From an uncultured Lachnospiraceae bacterium (lineage in GTDB: Bacteria > Bacillota > Clostridia > Lachnospirales > Lachnospiraceae), in the NCBI GenBank assembly GCA_947589175.1, contig CANPZR010000206.1, positions 1 through 5,033 of the forward strand: a stretch of 5,033 nucleotides of DNA. The letters are read 5' to 3'. The position numbers and the translations under genes were made by a program. Position 1 is the stretch's first letter. The number at the start of each line of letters is the position of its first letter. Shown here piece by piece: positions 1-5,033 of the stretch. The notes beneath the pieces are model-generated. The model was not told the origin of the DNA and ran no database searches. It worked only from the letters and a program-made list of their open reading frames with translations.

Positions 1-983
1 TTCGGGTGGTTGGCGGCGATCTGACGGCACAGCTCGCTTCCGATCGAGCCGCCCCCGCCGGTCACCAGAACTACTTTATTTCTCACATAATTGATGATGG
101 AGTCCAGGTTGATGTTCACCGGCTCCCGCCCCAGAAGATCCTCAATCTGCACCGGGCGGATTTTTTCCACCTCCGCCTCTCCATTTACAAACTGGTACAC
201 GCCGGGCACGATTTTCAGCTCGCAACCCGTCTGCTGGCAGATCTCCAGAATCTCTCTCGTCTGCTTCTTAGACGCGCTGGGCATGGCGACGATAATCTCA
301 TTGACGCCTTTTTCTCTCGCCACGGGGACGATGAGCTCCCGGCCGCCGAGCACCTTAACGCCCTGGATGTAGTTGCCGTGCTTTGCCTTGTCGTCGTCGA
401 TGATCCCGCAGATGTGGCTGTCCAGATAATCGCTGAGCCGCAGCTCCTTGAGAACCATCGTACACGCCTCGCCTGCGCCGATGATCAGCGTGGTCCTCAT
501 TCCCTTTCCGTGGCTGTTGGACTTGTAAATCTGCCGGATGACCCGGTAGGAAAAGCGCACGCCGAGGGTCAGGATAAACAAGAGCAGCACATAGATGACA
601 AAGTAGGAGCGGGGCAGGCTGTGATAGGTGCCAAACACCGTGAGGAAATGAATCACGCCCGATATGCCGGTGGCCAGCACAATATTCAGCACCTCTCCCA
701 CGCCGGCGTAGCGCCACATGCTAGTGTAAAGCCGGAACAGCGCGAAAATGACGATAGTCATGATCGTATTAAAAACCGCCATGCTCTGCAGCGTCTCCAC
801 ATAGCCCATGGGATACTGCTCCGTAATGCCGCTCCTCATAAACCGTCCGATATTAAATTCATAGCGCATCAAGAGAGCCAGAAACGAGCACCCGTTGATG
901 CAGACAATGTCCCACACAACTAAAAGACAGCGGACGGCAATGGCCGTCAGACCGCTGTTTGCGTGTTTTTCCCTGTGATTCAA
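1..983 (-). CDS. FlaA1/CapD-type membrane-anchored nucleoside-diphosphate-sugar epimerase/dehydratase, N-terminal part (runs off left edge)
   Basis: 327 codons are visible. Residues about 14-38, 68-88, 99-118 and 126-146 are hydrophobic, giving the usual four-helix membrane anchor. A first Rossmann-like domain follows, with TLIIGAGEA at 165-173. A second nucleotide-binding domain then opens with VLVTGGGGSIGSELCRQ at 305-321 (TGxxGxxG, NAD(P) binding). This order is characteristic of the FlaA1/CapD/PglF family, which acts on UDP-sugars such as UDP-GlcNAc to make precursors for surface glycans. Family members are usually about 600 residues, so roughly half is outside the window. The catalytic residues that separate 4,6-dehydratases from epimerases are among the missing part, so the exact reaction is undecided. 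The start is TTG at 981-983: an in-frame TAG lies just upstream, AGGAGG sits 8 nt before the TTG, and the first in-frame ATG (codon 39) would cut into the first helix. The gene follows the flippase by 12 nt and is probably co-transcribed with it. Confidence 0.9.
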   Translation of the reverse strand, partial: MNHREKHANSGLTAIAVRCLLVVWDIVCINGCSFLALLMRYEFNIGRFMRSGITEQYPMGYVETLQSMAVFNTIMTIVIFALFRLYTSMWRYAGVGEVLNIVLATGISGVIHFLTVFGTYHSLPRSYFVIYVLLLFILTLGVRFSYRVIRQIYKSNSHGKGMRTTLIIGAGEACTMVLKELRLSDYLDSHICGIIDDDKAKHGNYIQGVKVLGGRELIVPVAREKGVNEIIVAMPSASKKQTREILEICQQTGCELKIVPGVYQFVNGEAEVEKIRPVQIEDLLGREPVNINLDSIINYVRNKVVLVTGGGGSIGSELCRQIAANHP

Positions 984-991
984 ATCAAACC

Positions 992-997
992 CCTCCT
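992..997 (-). promoter_or_regulatory. Ribosome binding site of the epimerase/dehydratase gene
   Basis: A perfect AGGAGG on the minus strand lies 8 nt before the TTG at 983. Its first two bases are the last two bases of the flippase TAG stop (996-998). This site is what fixes the TTG start, and the arrangement suggests translational coupling between the two genes. Confidence 0.85.
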
Positions 998-2507
998 ATC
1001 TTTTGCGGCGCAGCTTCTTAAAAACATCCGTCACCAGCGATTTCTCGTACTCGTTCAGAATCATGAGCCACGCGAACGCCCCAAACACAGCGCAGAATAT
1101 GACGCCCTTTAAAAACAGGCCCGCCCATCCAAGGGCCGGAACAAACCATAAAATCGCTCCCGCAAGAACCCCGATTCCCACGGTCTTTGCCAGAATCGGC
1201 AGAATCTCCCGCCAGTACCCCCGGATATCCAGTCCGATCTTTTTCTGGTAAAAACGGTTCATCACGAAAATCTGGCCCACGCAGGTCGCGAACGCCGTGG
1301 CGGCCGCGGATCCGATTCCCTGAAAAAGCATCGCGAGCGGAATGCTGAGCGCCACGTTGGCGATGGCGATAAATAAATAGATGACCGACCGGAACCGGTG
1401 CATGTTCATAGCCCTCAAAATCGAAATTCCCACGTTCTGCGACAGCGGAATCAGCGCCGGAAGTATAATGACCAGCGCTATGTAATAGCTCATAATCTGC
1501 TCCTCGCCCACCCACAGCGCGATAAATTCTTTGCCGAGCAGAATAAACCCGCACATCAGAAATGTCAGCAGGATAAATTGCAGCCGCCCGATGCGGATAA
1601 ACAGGGCGGACACCTCGTCCATGGTGTCATTCACCGTCAGAAGGCGGGTGATCTTGGGGAGAAATACCCCGCTGATGGAGGTGGAGAACTGTTCAAAGTA
1701 CGAGTGGAACTGAACCCCCACCGTGTAGGTGGCCACCGCCGCGCTGCTGCAGAAAGCCCCCAGTATAATCTTGTCCGTGTTGGCGTAGAGCTGGTCGATC
1801 ACGATGTTCAAAAAAATGAAAAAGGAAAATACAAATATTTCCCGAAACAGCTCCCTGTCAAAATGCCCGAACCGGAACCGGATCTTAAACCGGCTCCGCC
1901 CGTAAAAAAGCGTGACAATCTTCAATCCCACCGACACGACCGTGGTGATGAGCGCCATCGCCACCGTCCGATATCCCATCATCAGGGCGATGAGAATCCC
2001 CGCGTGGGTCAGCACCGTGGAAATGATGTTGATCATTTTCAAAAAGAAAAATCCCTCGTTGGCGCTGATGATAGAGTTGAAAATCCCAAGCGGGAACGAC
2101 ACCACCAGATTGATCAGCAGGATGAGGAAAATCCTGCTAAGGCTCGTTATCTCCTCCGGCGTAAAGCCCCGCCGGAAGAAAAATCCCAGGTTACAGTACA
2201 CGATAAGCCCCGCGACCAGCGCCACCGCCGCGATTCCCGTGTACAGTATGAGAAACATCCCGTGGAGGCGCTCCTCGCCCTCGGTGTCCCCCAGCGCCTT
2301 ATAACGGGCCACATAGCGGATCATCGTCTGGCTGAATCCCAGATCCAGAATCGCCAGAAAGGCAATGGCGGAACTTGCCACCGAATAGACGCCGTACTCC
2401 CTCTCGCCCAGAAAATCAAAAAGAATCGGCGTGTAGATCACGCCAATGGCAAATGTTATGCCCAGATATACATAGGACAGCACCGCCCCCGCTTTCCGCT
2501 GATTCAT
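996..2507 (-). CDS. Wzx-type polysaccharide (lipid-linked repeat-unit) flippase, MOP superfamily
   Basis: The protein has 503 residues, typical for a Wzx/RfbX-like oligosaccharide flippase. It is hydrophobic throughout, with about 14 likely membrane helices, roughly at 8-28, 42-62, 84-106, 124-145, 155-178, 180-202, 225-243, 250-272, 310-330, 340-360, 372-395, 398-418, 438-460 and 463-485. Family-like features are the N-terminal GEREYGVYSVASS stretch (34-46), LDLGFSQTMIRYVARY (54-69) and NTDKIILGAF (243-252) in the middle helix pair. The C-terminus is basic (KKLRRKR) and probably cytoplasmic. Such proteins move undecaprenyl-linked glycan repeat units to the outer membrane face. The chosen ATG at 2505-2507 has AAGGGGGAAG just upstream. 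The frame stays open further upstream to 2612, but that stretch is arginine-rich, unlike this family, and covers the promoter. Two in-frame ATGs at 2571-2573 and 2565-2567 lie next to the predicted transcript start without a ribosome site, so they are weaker starts. It is the first gene of a minus-strand transcript with the epimerase/dehydratase. Confidence 0.92.
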   Translation of the reverse strand: MNQRKAGAVLSYVYLGITFAIGVIYTPILFDFLGEREYGVYSVASSAIAFLAILDLGFSQTMIRYVARYKALGDTEGEERLHGMFLILYTGIAAVALVAGLIVYCNLGFFFRRGFTPEEITSLSRIFLILLINLVVSFPLGIFNSIISANEGFFFLKMINIISTVLTHAGILIALMMGYRTVAMALITTVVSVGLKIVTLFYGRSRFKIRFRFGHFDRELFREIFVFSFFIFLNIVIDQLYANTDKIILGAFCSSAAVATYTVGVQFHSYFEQFSTSISGVFLPKITRLLTVNDTMDEVSALFIRIGRLQFILLTFLMCGFILLGKEFIALWVGEEQIMSYYIALVIILPALIPLSQNVGISILRAMNMHRFRSVIYLFIAIANVALSIPLAMLFQGIGSAAATAFATCVGQIFVMNRFYQKKIGLDIRGYWREILPILAKTVGIGVLAGAILWFVPALGWAGLFLKGVIFCAVFGAFAWLMILNEYEKSLVTDVFKKLRRKR

Positions 2508-2512
2508 AGGCT

Positions 2513-2520
2513 TCCCCCTT
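2513..2520 (-). promoter_or_regulatory. Ribosome binding site of the flippase gene
   Basis: The minus-strand sequence AAGGGGGA ends 5 nt before the ATG at 2507. It is G-rich rather than a perfect AGGAGG, but the spacing is good. It decides the start in favour of the 503-residue product over upstream in-frame starts. Confidence 0.65.
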
Positions 2521-2533
2521 CGCTGCGACGCCC

Positions 2534-2565
2534 GCGCGCGGACACGTCCGACGTCCACCGCGCGC
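2534..2565 (-). promoter_or_regulatory. GC-only hairpin in the flippase leader
   Basis: GCGCGCGG (2534-2541) and CCGCGCGC (2558-2565) form a perfect 8-bp inverted repeat around a 16-nt loop. The loop holds two ACGT tetramers (2544-2547 and 2551-2554) that could pair to extend the structure. It lies between the predicted transcript start (about 2577) and the ribosome site, so it would form in the 5' leader. There is no T-tract after it on the minus strand, so it is not a simple terminator. Its role is unknown. Confidence 0.5.
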
Positions 2566-2583
2566 ATGCGCATTTGTAGTAAC

Positions 2584-2612
2584 ATTATCGTCCAGAACGC
2601 CCGGCTTGTCAA
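2584..2612 (-). promoter_or_regulatory. Sigma-A-type promoter for the flippase/epimerase transcript
   Basis: The minus strand reads TTGACA (2612-2607), a 17-bp spacer, then GATAAT (2589-2584). This is a perfect -35 and a one-mismatch -10 at ideal spacing. The predicted transcript start is near 2577, giving a leader of about 70 nt before the flippase ATG. Confidence 0.8.
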
Positions 2613-2642
2613 GAATATTGTAATTTCTATTGTAATAATTCT
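2612..2642. repeat. Possible operator: direct repeats inside an imperfect palindrome between the divergent promoters
   Basis: ATTGTAAT occurs twice, at 2617-2624 and 2629-2636, 12 bp apart. The pair is bracketed by AGAAT (2612-2616) and its reverse complement ATTCT (2638-2642). The block fills the space between the two -35 hexamers and covers the plus-strand one, so a bound regulator could affect both transcripts. No known operator is recognised, and the AT-rich composition makes chance similarity possible. Confidence 0.35.
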
Positions 2643-2658
2643 TTTCTTATATTATAAT
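2630..2658 (+). promoter_or_regulatory. Sigma-A-type promoter for the polymerase/ligase gene
   Basis: TTGTAA (2630-2635), a 17-bp AT-rich spacer and a perfect TATAAT (2653-2658) form a near-consensus promoter. The predicted transcript start is near 2665, giving a leader of about 89 nt before the ATG at 2754. It is back to back with the flippase promoter: the two -35 hexamers are 17 bp apart. Confidence 0.8.
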
Positions 2659-2686
2659 GATGTGATATCGGGATTTTGAAAAAATG

Positions 2687-2724
2687 TGCGGCCGCCTTCC
2701 GGAAACACGGCTGTGGCGACCGCA
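2687..2724 (+). promoter_or_regulatory. Hairpin in the leader of the polymerase/ligase gene
   Basis: TGCGGCCGCC (2687-2696) pairs with GGCGACCGCA (2715-2724) at 9 of 10 positions, around an 18-nt loop that starts with the palindrome TTCCGGAA. The structure lies inside the predicted 5' leader, about 14 nt upstream of the ribosome site. No T-tract follows, so it is not a standard terminator. It matches no riboswitch class I recognise. Confidence 0.45.
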
Positions 2725-2738
2725 AACACTGGAAAATT

Positions 2739-2745
2739 GGGAGGA
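2739..2745 (+). promoter_or_regulatory. Ribosome binding site of the polymerase/ligase gene
   Basis: GGGAGGA lies 8 nt before ATG 2754-2756. This makes that ATG the start rather than the in-frame TTG at 2676, which has no Shine-Dalgarno and sits only about 11 nt after the predicted transcript start. Confidence 0.8.
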
Positions 2746-2753
2746 ACCACAAG

Positions 2754-4238
2754 ATGAAACTGTATCCGGTGAAACTGTACCAAGCACTGCGCGAAAAAGC
2801 GGACCGCTATCATCCGCTCTACGACAATATCGTATTTTATTTTACATTAGCATTTGCCATATACACGCTGTTCGGCCGCTTTACCTGGCTGCACGGTCTG
2901 GTGGAACACACCATCAACGCGTTCATGTACGTTTTTGTGGGCCTGTCGGGCGTCTTTTTATTTGCCCTGGATTTTTTCTTTTATAAGAATTACAAGAAAA
3001 TGCCCGGATACAAGATATCCATCGTATTTGTCCTGTGCGCCTTTTTATCCTCAGCGCTGAATATCCGCTACGGCGTGGTGGACAACATCTCCACGCTGGT
3101 GTGGCTCACCGTCCAGATGGGCCTCTTTGCCACCACGGGACACCTCATGACCCGCGAGCGCTACCACAAATGGCTCACCCTGTTCTTTTCCATCAGCGGG
3201 GCCATCTGGGGCTTTGCCTCGGCCGTATCTTTGTACCAGTTCTTTTTCGTGCGGGGATATTTGATCCCGATGAACGGGCGGATGCTCCGGCAGAGTTTGT
3301 ACGACAACCGGCTTTTCGGCGTGTTTATCGACCCCAACCTGGGATCCTTCGTGGGCTTTCTCGTCCTGTGGGGCATGGTCTATCTGATGTACCACTCCCG
3401 GAAAAAGATCGTCCGCGTCCTGGGAATTATCAACTGCGTCCTGCAGTTTATCTACATAATCCTGTCCGGCTCCCGCAGCACGCAGGTGTGCCTTATTATA
3501 TCCGTTTCCTATGTGCTGGTCTATCTGCTGGTACGCCATTATAAAAAGCAAAAAACGCCTGATGAACAGGCGATTTCCGAAAAAAATACGACCGGAGATT
3601 CCATCCGCGTTGCGAAGAAGCCAAACCGCGTGACAGGGAAATGCTTCCGCGTTGCGAGCTATATCGCCGCCCCGGTTCTGTTTGCCGCCCTGATTTTCGT
3701 CTCCTTTTCCGGCCTGCGGACAGGCATGGCGGAGCTCGCCACAATCGTGTCCCCGGAGATTCACTCCGGCGCCAAGGAACTGGAGCGCACGGACATTGAA
3801 GAGGACTCCTCCAACAACCGCATCGACATCTGGAAGGGATACCTGACGCTTTTAAAGGACAAGCCGATCTTCGGCCTCTCTCCGAGAAACGCCTGGAACT
3901 ATGCCGACGCCGAGCACCCGGGCAGCTACCTGTCAGAGCACCACTACGACGTCCACAACGCCTACATCGCCGTCCTGGCCGGCATGGGAATCGTGGGCTT
4001 TGCCGTGCTGATCGTGATGATCGTCGGCCTGTTTCGCATTCTGATCCCCCGGATCTTCAACACGGATCAGATGGATTTTACCTATTTTATGGCGCTGCAG
4101 CTCATCCTGAACATCGCCGTATTCATCCTGTTCTACCCAGGCATCTACTTCACCAACGGCATCGATACGGTATTATTCTGGATGGCCGTGGGCTACGCCA
4201 CTCAGAATCACGATTTCCGCAGACGAATCGTGCAGTAG
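2754..4238 (+). CDS. Wzy/O-antigen ligase-type polysaccharide polymerase or ligase
   Basis: A 494-residue membrane protein of the O-antigen ligase/polymerase (Wzy_C-like) type. About 11-12 helices are likely, roughly at 24-43, 50-76, 87-104, 111-131, 139-166, 188-213, 220-237, 244-261, 300-320, 404-430, 443-462 and 467-483. Recognisable motifs are GVFIDPNLGS (189-198), LSGSRST (237-243), NNRIDIWKGYLTLLKDKPIFGLS (354-376) in the large external loop, and HNAYIAVLAGMGIVG (401-415). Such proteins polymerise undecaprenyl-linked repeat units or transfer glycan to an acceptor; the sequence does not say which. A lysine/arginine-rich segment at 262-299, probably cytoplasmic, contains three 7-residue xRV repeats and overlaps an antisense terminator. 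The gene is divergent from the flippase and convergent with the glycosyltransferase. Its last ten codons (NHDFRRRIVQ) lie in the first unit of a tandem repeat, and a second unit in the same frame follows the stop. Confidence 0.88.
   Translation: MKLYPVKLYQALREKADRYHPLYDNIVFYFTLAFAIYTLFGRFTWLHGLVEHTINAFMYVFVGLSGVFLFALDFFFYKNYKKMPGYKISIVFVLCAFLSSALNIRYGVVDNISTLVWLTVQMGLFATTGHLMTRERYHKWLTLFFSISGAIWGFASAVSLYQFFFVRGYLIPMNGRMLRQSLYDNRLFGVFIDPNLGSFVGFLVLWGMVYLMYHSRKKIVRVLGIINCVLQFIYIILSGSRSTQVCLIISVSYVLVYLLVRHYKKQKTPDEQAISEKNTTGDSIRVAKKPNRVTGKCFRVASYIAAPVLFAALIFVSFSGLRTGMAELATIVSPEIHSGAKELERTDIEEDSSNNRIDIWKGYLTLLKDKPIFGLSPRNAWNYADAEHPGSYLSEHHYDVHNAYIAVLAGMGIVGFAVLIVMIVGLFRILIPRIFNTDQMDFTYFMALQLILNIAVFILFYPGIYFTNGIDTVLFWMAVGYATQNHDFRRRIVQ
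3543..3572 (-). terminator. Rho-independent terminator on the minus strand, inside the polymerase/ligase coding sequence
   Basis: On the minus strand CGCCTG-TTCAT-CAGGCG forms a 6-bp GC-rich stem with a 5-nt loop (3572-3556). It is followed at once by TTTTTTGCTTTTT (3555-3543). This is a textbook intrinsic terminator shape, apart from a rather short stem. It is antisense to the host gene and could end transcripts that run past the glycosyltransferase stop at 4293, about 720 bp away. On the plus strand the stem has only a weak ATTT tail and should not block the host gene. The same bases encode the lysine-rich QKTPDEQA segment, so chance is possible. Confidence 0.5.
3603..3665 (+). repeat. Three degenerate 21-bp in-frame repeats in the polymerase/ligase gene
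   Basis: Units begin at 3603, 3624 and 3645 and encode IRVAKKP, NRVTGKC and FRVASYI. TCCGCGTTGCGA is identical in units 1 and 3 (3604-3615 and 3646-3657); unit 2 keeps CCGCGTG. The 7-residue period stays in frame within the charged loop just before the helix at about 300. Confidence 0.4.
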
Positions 4239-4334
4239 TGCAGCTATCATCGCGATTTTCCCAGACGGATCGTGCAGTAGTACAAGCTATGATCACGATT
4301 TTTCCAGACGGACCATACAGTAATACAGTCTTTT
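4207..4334. repeat. Three tandem 42-43 bp units across the convergent 3' ends of the polymerase and glycosyltransferase genes
   Basis: Unit 1 is 4207-4248, unit 2 is 4249-4291 and unit 3 is 4292-4334. All share the core ATC(A/G)CGATTT...CAGACG...CAGTA. Units 1 and 2 match at 36 of 42 aligned positions with one gap. Units 2 and 3 match at 33 of 43, with most differences toward the right end. On the plus strand the units read HDFRRRIVQ-stop, RDFPRRIVQ-stop and HDFSRRTIQ-stop. On the minus strand they read LHYCTIRLRKS-stop, LYYCTIRLGKSR-stop and LYYCMVRLEKS-stop. Unit 1 is the live end of the polymerase, unit 3 is the live end of the glycosyltransferase, and unit 2 lies almost wholly in the 54 bp between the stops. 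Unit 1 also holds a 7-bp inverted repeat, CACGATT (4209-4215) and AATCGTG (4226-4232), without a T-tract, so it is a poor terminator. Confidence 0.85.
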
Positions 4335-5033
4335 ATAAATCACAAGAGCGCACAAAGAAATCTTTCTCCCCCTTCCCACATAGGGATTCTTCCAAATAGA
4401 GCGGGCATGACGGCGCAGCCAGCGGCGGATTTCCCGCTCCTCAGGCCTCTTGGTCTGCCGGGTGAGAATCATCTTGTCATAGGCGTGAAACCACGCCCAT
4501 ATCTGGCGGAACTCCGCCTCTTTTTGAAAATGTACGCTCTCCGGCAGTTCTAAAATCCGCCGATAGGCCTCCGGCAGATCCATATCCCTCTCGGAAAAAT
4601 CAGAGGACATCAGGCTCTCCTCCCGATGATTATAGTGGTAGAGGGGCTGCGTATCCAGCACCGCCCTCGCCGCGTTCAGCAGCGCGGCCACCACCCCATA
4701 GGCGTCCTCGCCAATGGTGAGGTCCGCGGGAAACATATTTTCCGGGACACAAGACCGGCGAAACAGCTTGCACACCGGTCCCGCCGTGGCAATGTAATTT
4801 TTCAGCACCTCTTTGACCGCTCCCACCCCGTCTGTCACAAGCCGCACCGGCTTCTCCGGGAAATTCCGGCTGCGGCCCGGATAGTCGTGAATCAGGCCGC
4901 AAAAGGCGACGTCCGCTTTTTCCTTTCGAATATTTTCCACAAGCAGTTCTATCATTCCCGCCTCTATGGTATCATCGCTGTCCACAAAGAGGATATACTC
5001 CCCCTGGGCCTCGGCGATGCCCCGGTTTCTGGT
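4293..5033 (-). CDS. Family 2 glycosyltransferase (GT-A fold), C-terminal part (runs off right edge)
   Basis: 246 residues are visible and the N-terminus lies beyond the right edge. The frame is open through the edge: the first visible residues TRNRGIAEAQGEYILFVDSDD match the family 2 signature around the metal- and nucleotide-sugar-binding DxD, here DSDD at visible residues 18-21. A GTG at 4983-4985, just before DSDD, is not a credible start because it would cut the conserved domain. Later features are GPVCKLFRRSCV (85-96) and TIGEDAYGVVAALLNA (90-105 counted from that GTG, about 106-121 here), in which ED is the usual acidic motif near the catalytic base. A following YHYNHREESLMSS resembles the family's tyrosine/arginine-rich acceptor-side segment. 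The enzyme should act at the cytoplasmic membrane face, adding a sugar to the lipid-linked repeat unit; donor and acceptor cannot be told. Its last codons (LYYCMVRLEKS) lie in the third unit of the tandem repeat. Confidence 0.87.
   Translation of the reverse strand, partial: TRNRGIAEAQGEYILFVDSDDTIEAGMIELLVENIRKEKADVAFCGLIHDYPGRSRNFPEKPVRLVTDGVGAVKEVLKNYIATAGPVCKLFRRSCVPENMFPADLTIGEDAYGVVAALLNAARAVLDTQPLYHYNHREESLMSSDFSERDMDLPEAYRRILELPESVHFQKEAEFRQIWAWFHAYDKMILTRQTKRPEEREIRRWLRRHARSIWKNPYVGRGRKISLCALVIYKRLYYCMVRLEKS

Noticed and set aside
6..923. Long open frame on the plus strand opposite the epimerase/dehydratase
   Set aside because: The minus-strand frame has clear family motifs (four helices, GAGEA, TGGGGSIG). 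The plus-strand product is low-complexity, rich in His/Asp/Gln, with no recognisable domain, and is a by-product of codon bias.
2534..2565. Intrinsic terminator or attenuator before the flippase
   Set aside because: The stem is strong but neither strand has a T-run after it.
1398..2579. 393-codon open frame on the plus strand opposite the flippase
   Set aside because: The product is rich in His, Arg, Gln and Asp, with no domain and no ribosome site. The opposite strand encodes a convincing flippase.
2684..2986. Possible upstream or leader peptide overlapping the polymerase start
   Set aside because: The ATG at 2684 has no Shine-Dalgarno and the frame runs deep into the polymerase gene out of frame. 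It looks like chance.
3051..3764. Open frame antisense to the polymerase gene
   Set aside because: It lacks any family signal and ribosome site, and it spans the better-supported minus-strand terminator. The plus-strand protein has conserved motifs throughout this stretch.
4209..4232. Bidirectional terminator for the convergent genes
   Set aside because: CACGATT/AATCGTG is a perfect 7-bp inverted repeat but AT-containing, with a 10-nt loop and no T-tract on either side. The pairing is lost in unit 3.
4207..4334. CRISPR array or dispersed REP-type element
   Set aside because: The units abut directly with no spacers and have diverged from one another. They are explained by the coding tails of the two genes.

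Overview
The window is a piece of a surface-polysaccharide (capsule, exopolysaccharide or O-antigen-like) biosynthesis locus. It is probably from a moderately GC-rich Gram-positive of the Clostridia/Lachnospiraceae type. That placement is an inference from strong AGGAGG-type ribosome binding sites, a TTG start with a good Shine-Dalgarno, near-consensus sigma-A promoters in an AT-rich divergent intergenic region, and the look of the proteins. No marker gene is present to prove it.

Layout from left to right: (1) positions 1-983, minus strand, the N-terminal half of a membrane-anchored FlaA1/CapD-type nucleoside-diphosphate-sugar epimerase/dehydratase that runs off the left edge; (2) 996-2507, minus strand, a complete Wzx-type flippase directly upstream of and coupled to (1); (3) 2508-2753, a divergent control region with two back-to-back sigma-A promoters and a GC-rich leader hairpin on each side; (4) 2754-4238, plus strand, a complete Wzy/O-antigen-ligase-type membrane protein; (5) 4207-4334, three diverged tandem copies of a ~42-43 bp unit across the convergent gene ends; (6) 4293-5033, minus strand, the C-terminal part of a family 2 glycosyltransferase that runs off the right edge.

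The genes fit a Wzx/Wzy-dependent pathway: the epimerase/dehydratase makes a nucleotide-sugar precursor, the glycosyltransferase adds a sugar to the lipid-linked repeat unit, the flippase moves that unit across the membrane, and the polymerase/ligase joins units or attaches the chain. The gene content is ordinary for such loci.

The unusual part is the structure of the DNA. Each tandem unit at 4207-4334 can encode the C-terminal tail plus stop codon of the polymerase on one strand and of the glycosyltransferase on the other. This suggests the two genes once overlapped tail to tail and were separated by tandem duplication of the shared end. A well-formed minus-strand terminator also lies inside the polymerase coding sequence, where it could stop transcripts coming from the glycosyltransferase side. 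No RNA gene, CRISPR array, insertion sequence or phage element was seen, and no stretch over 300 bases lacks a gene.
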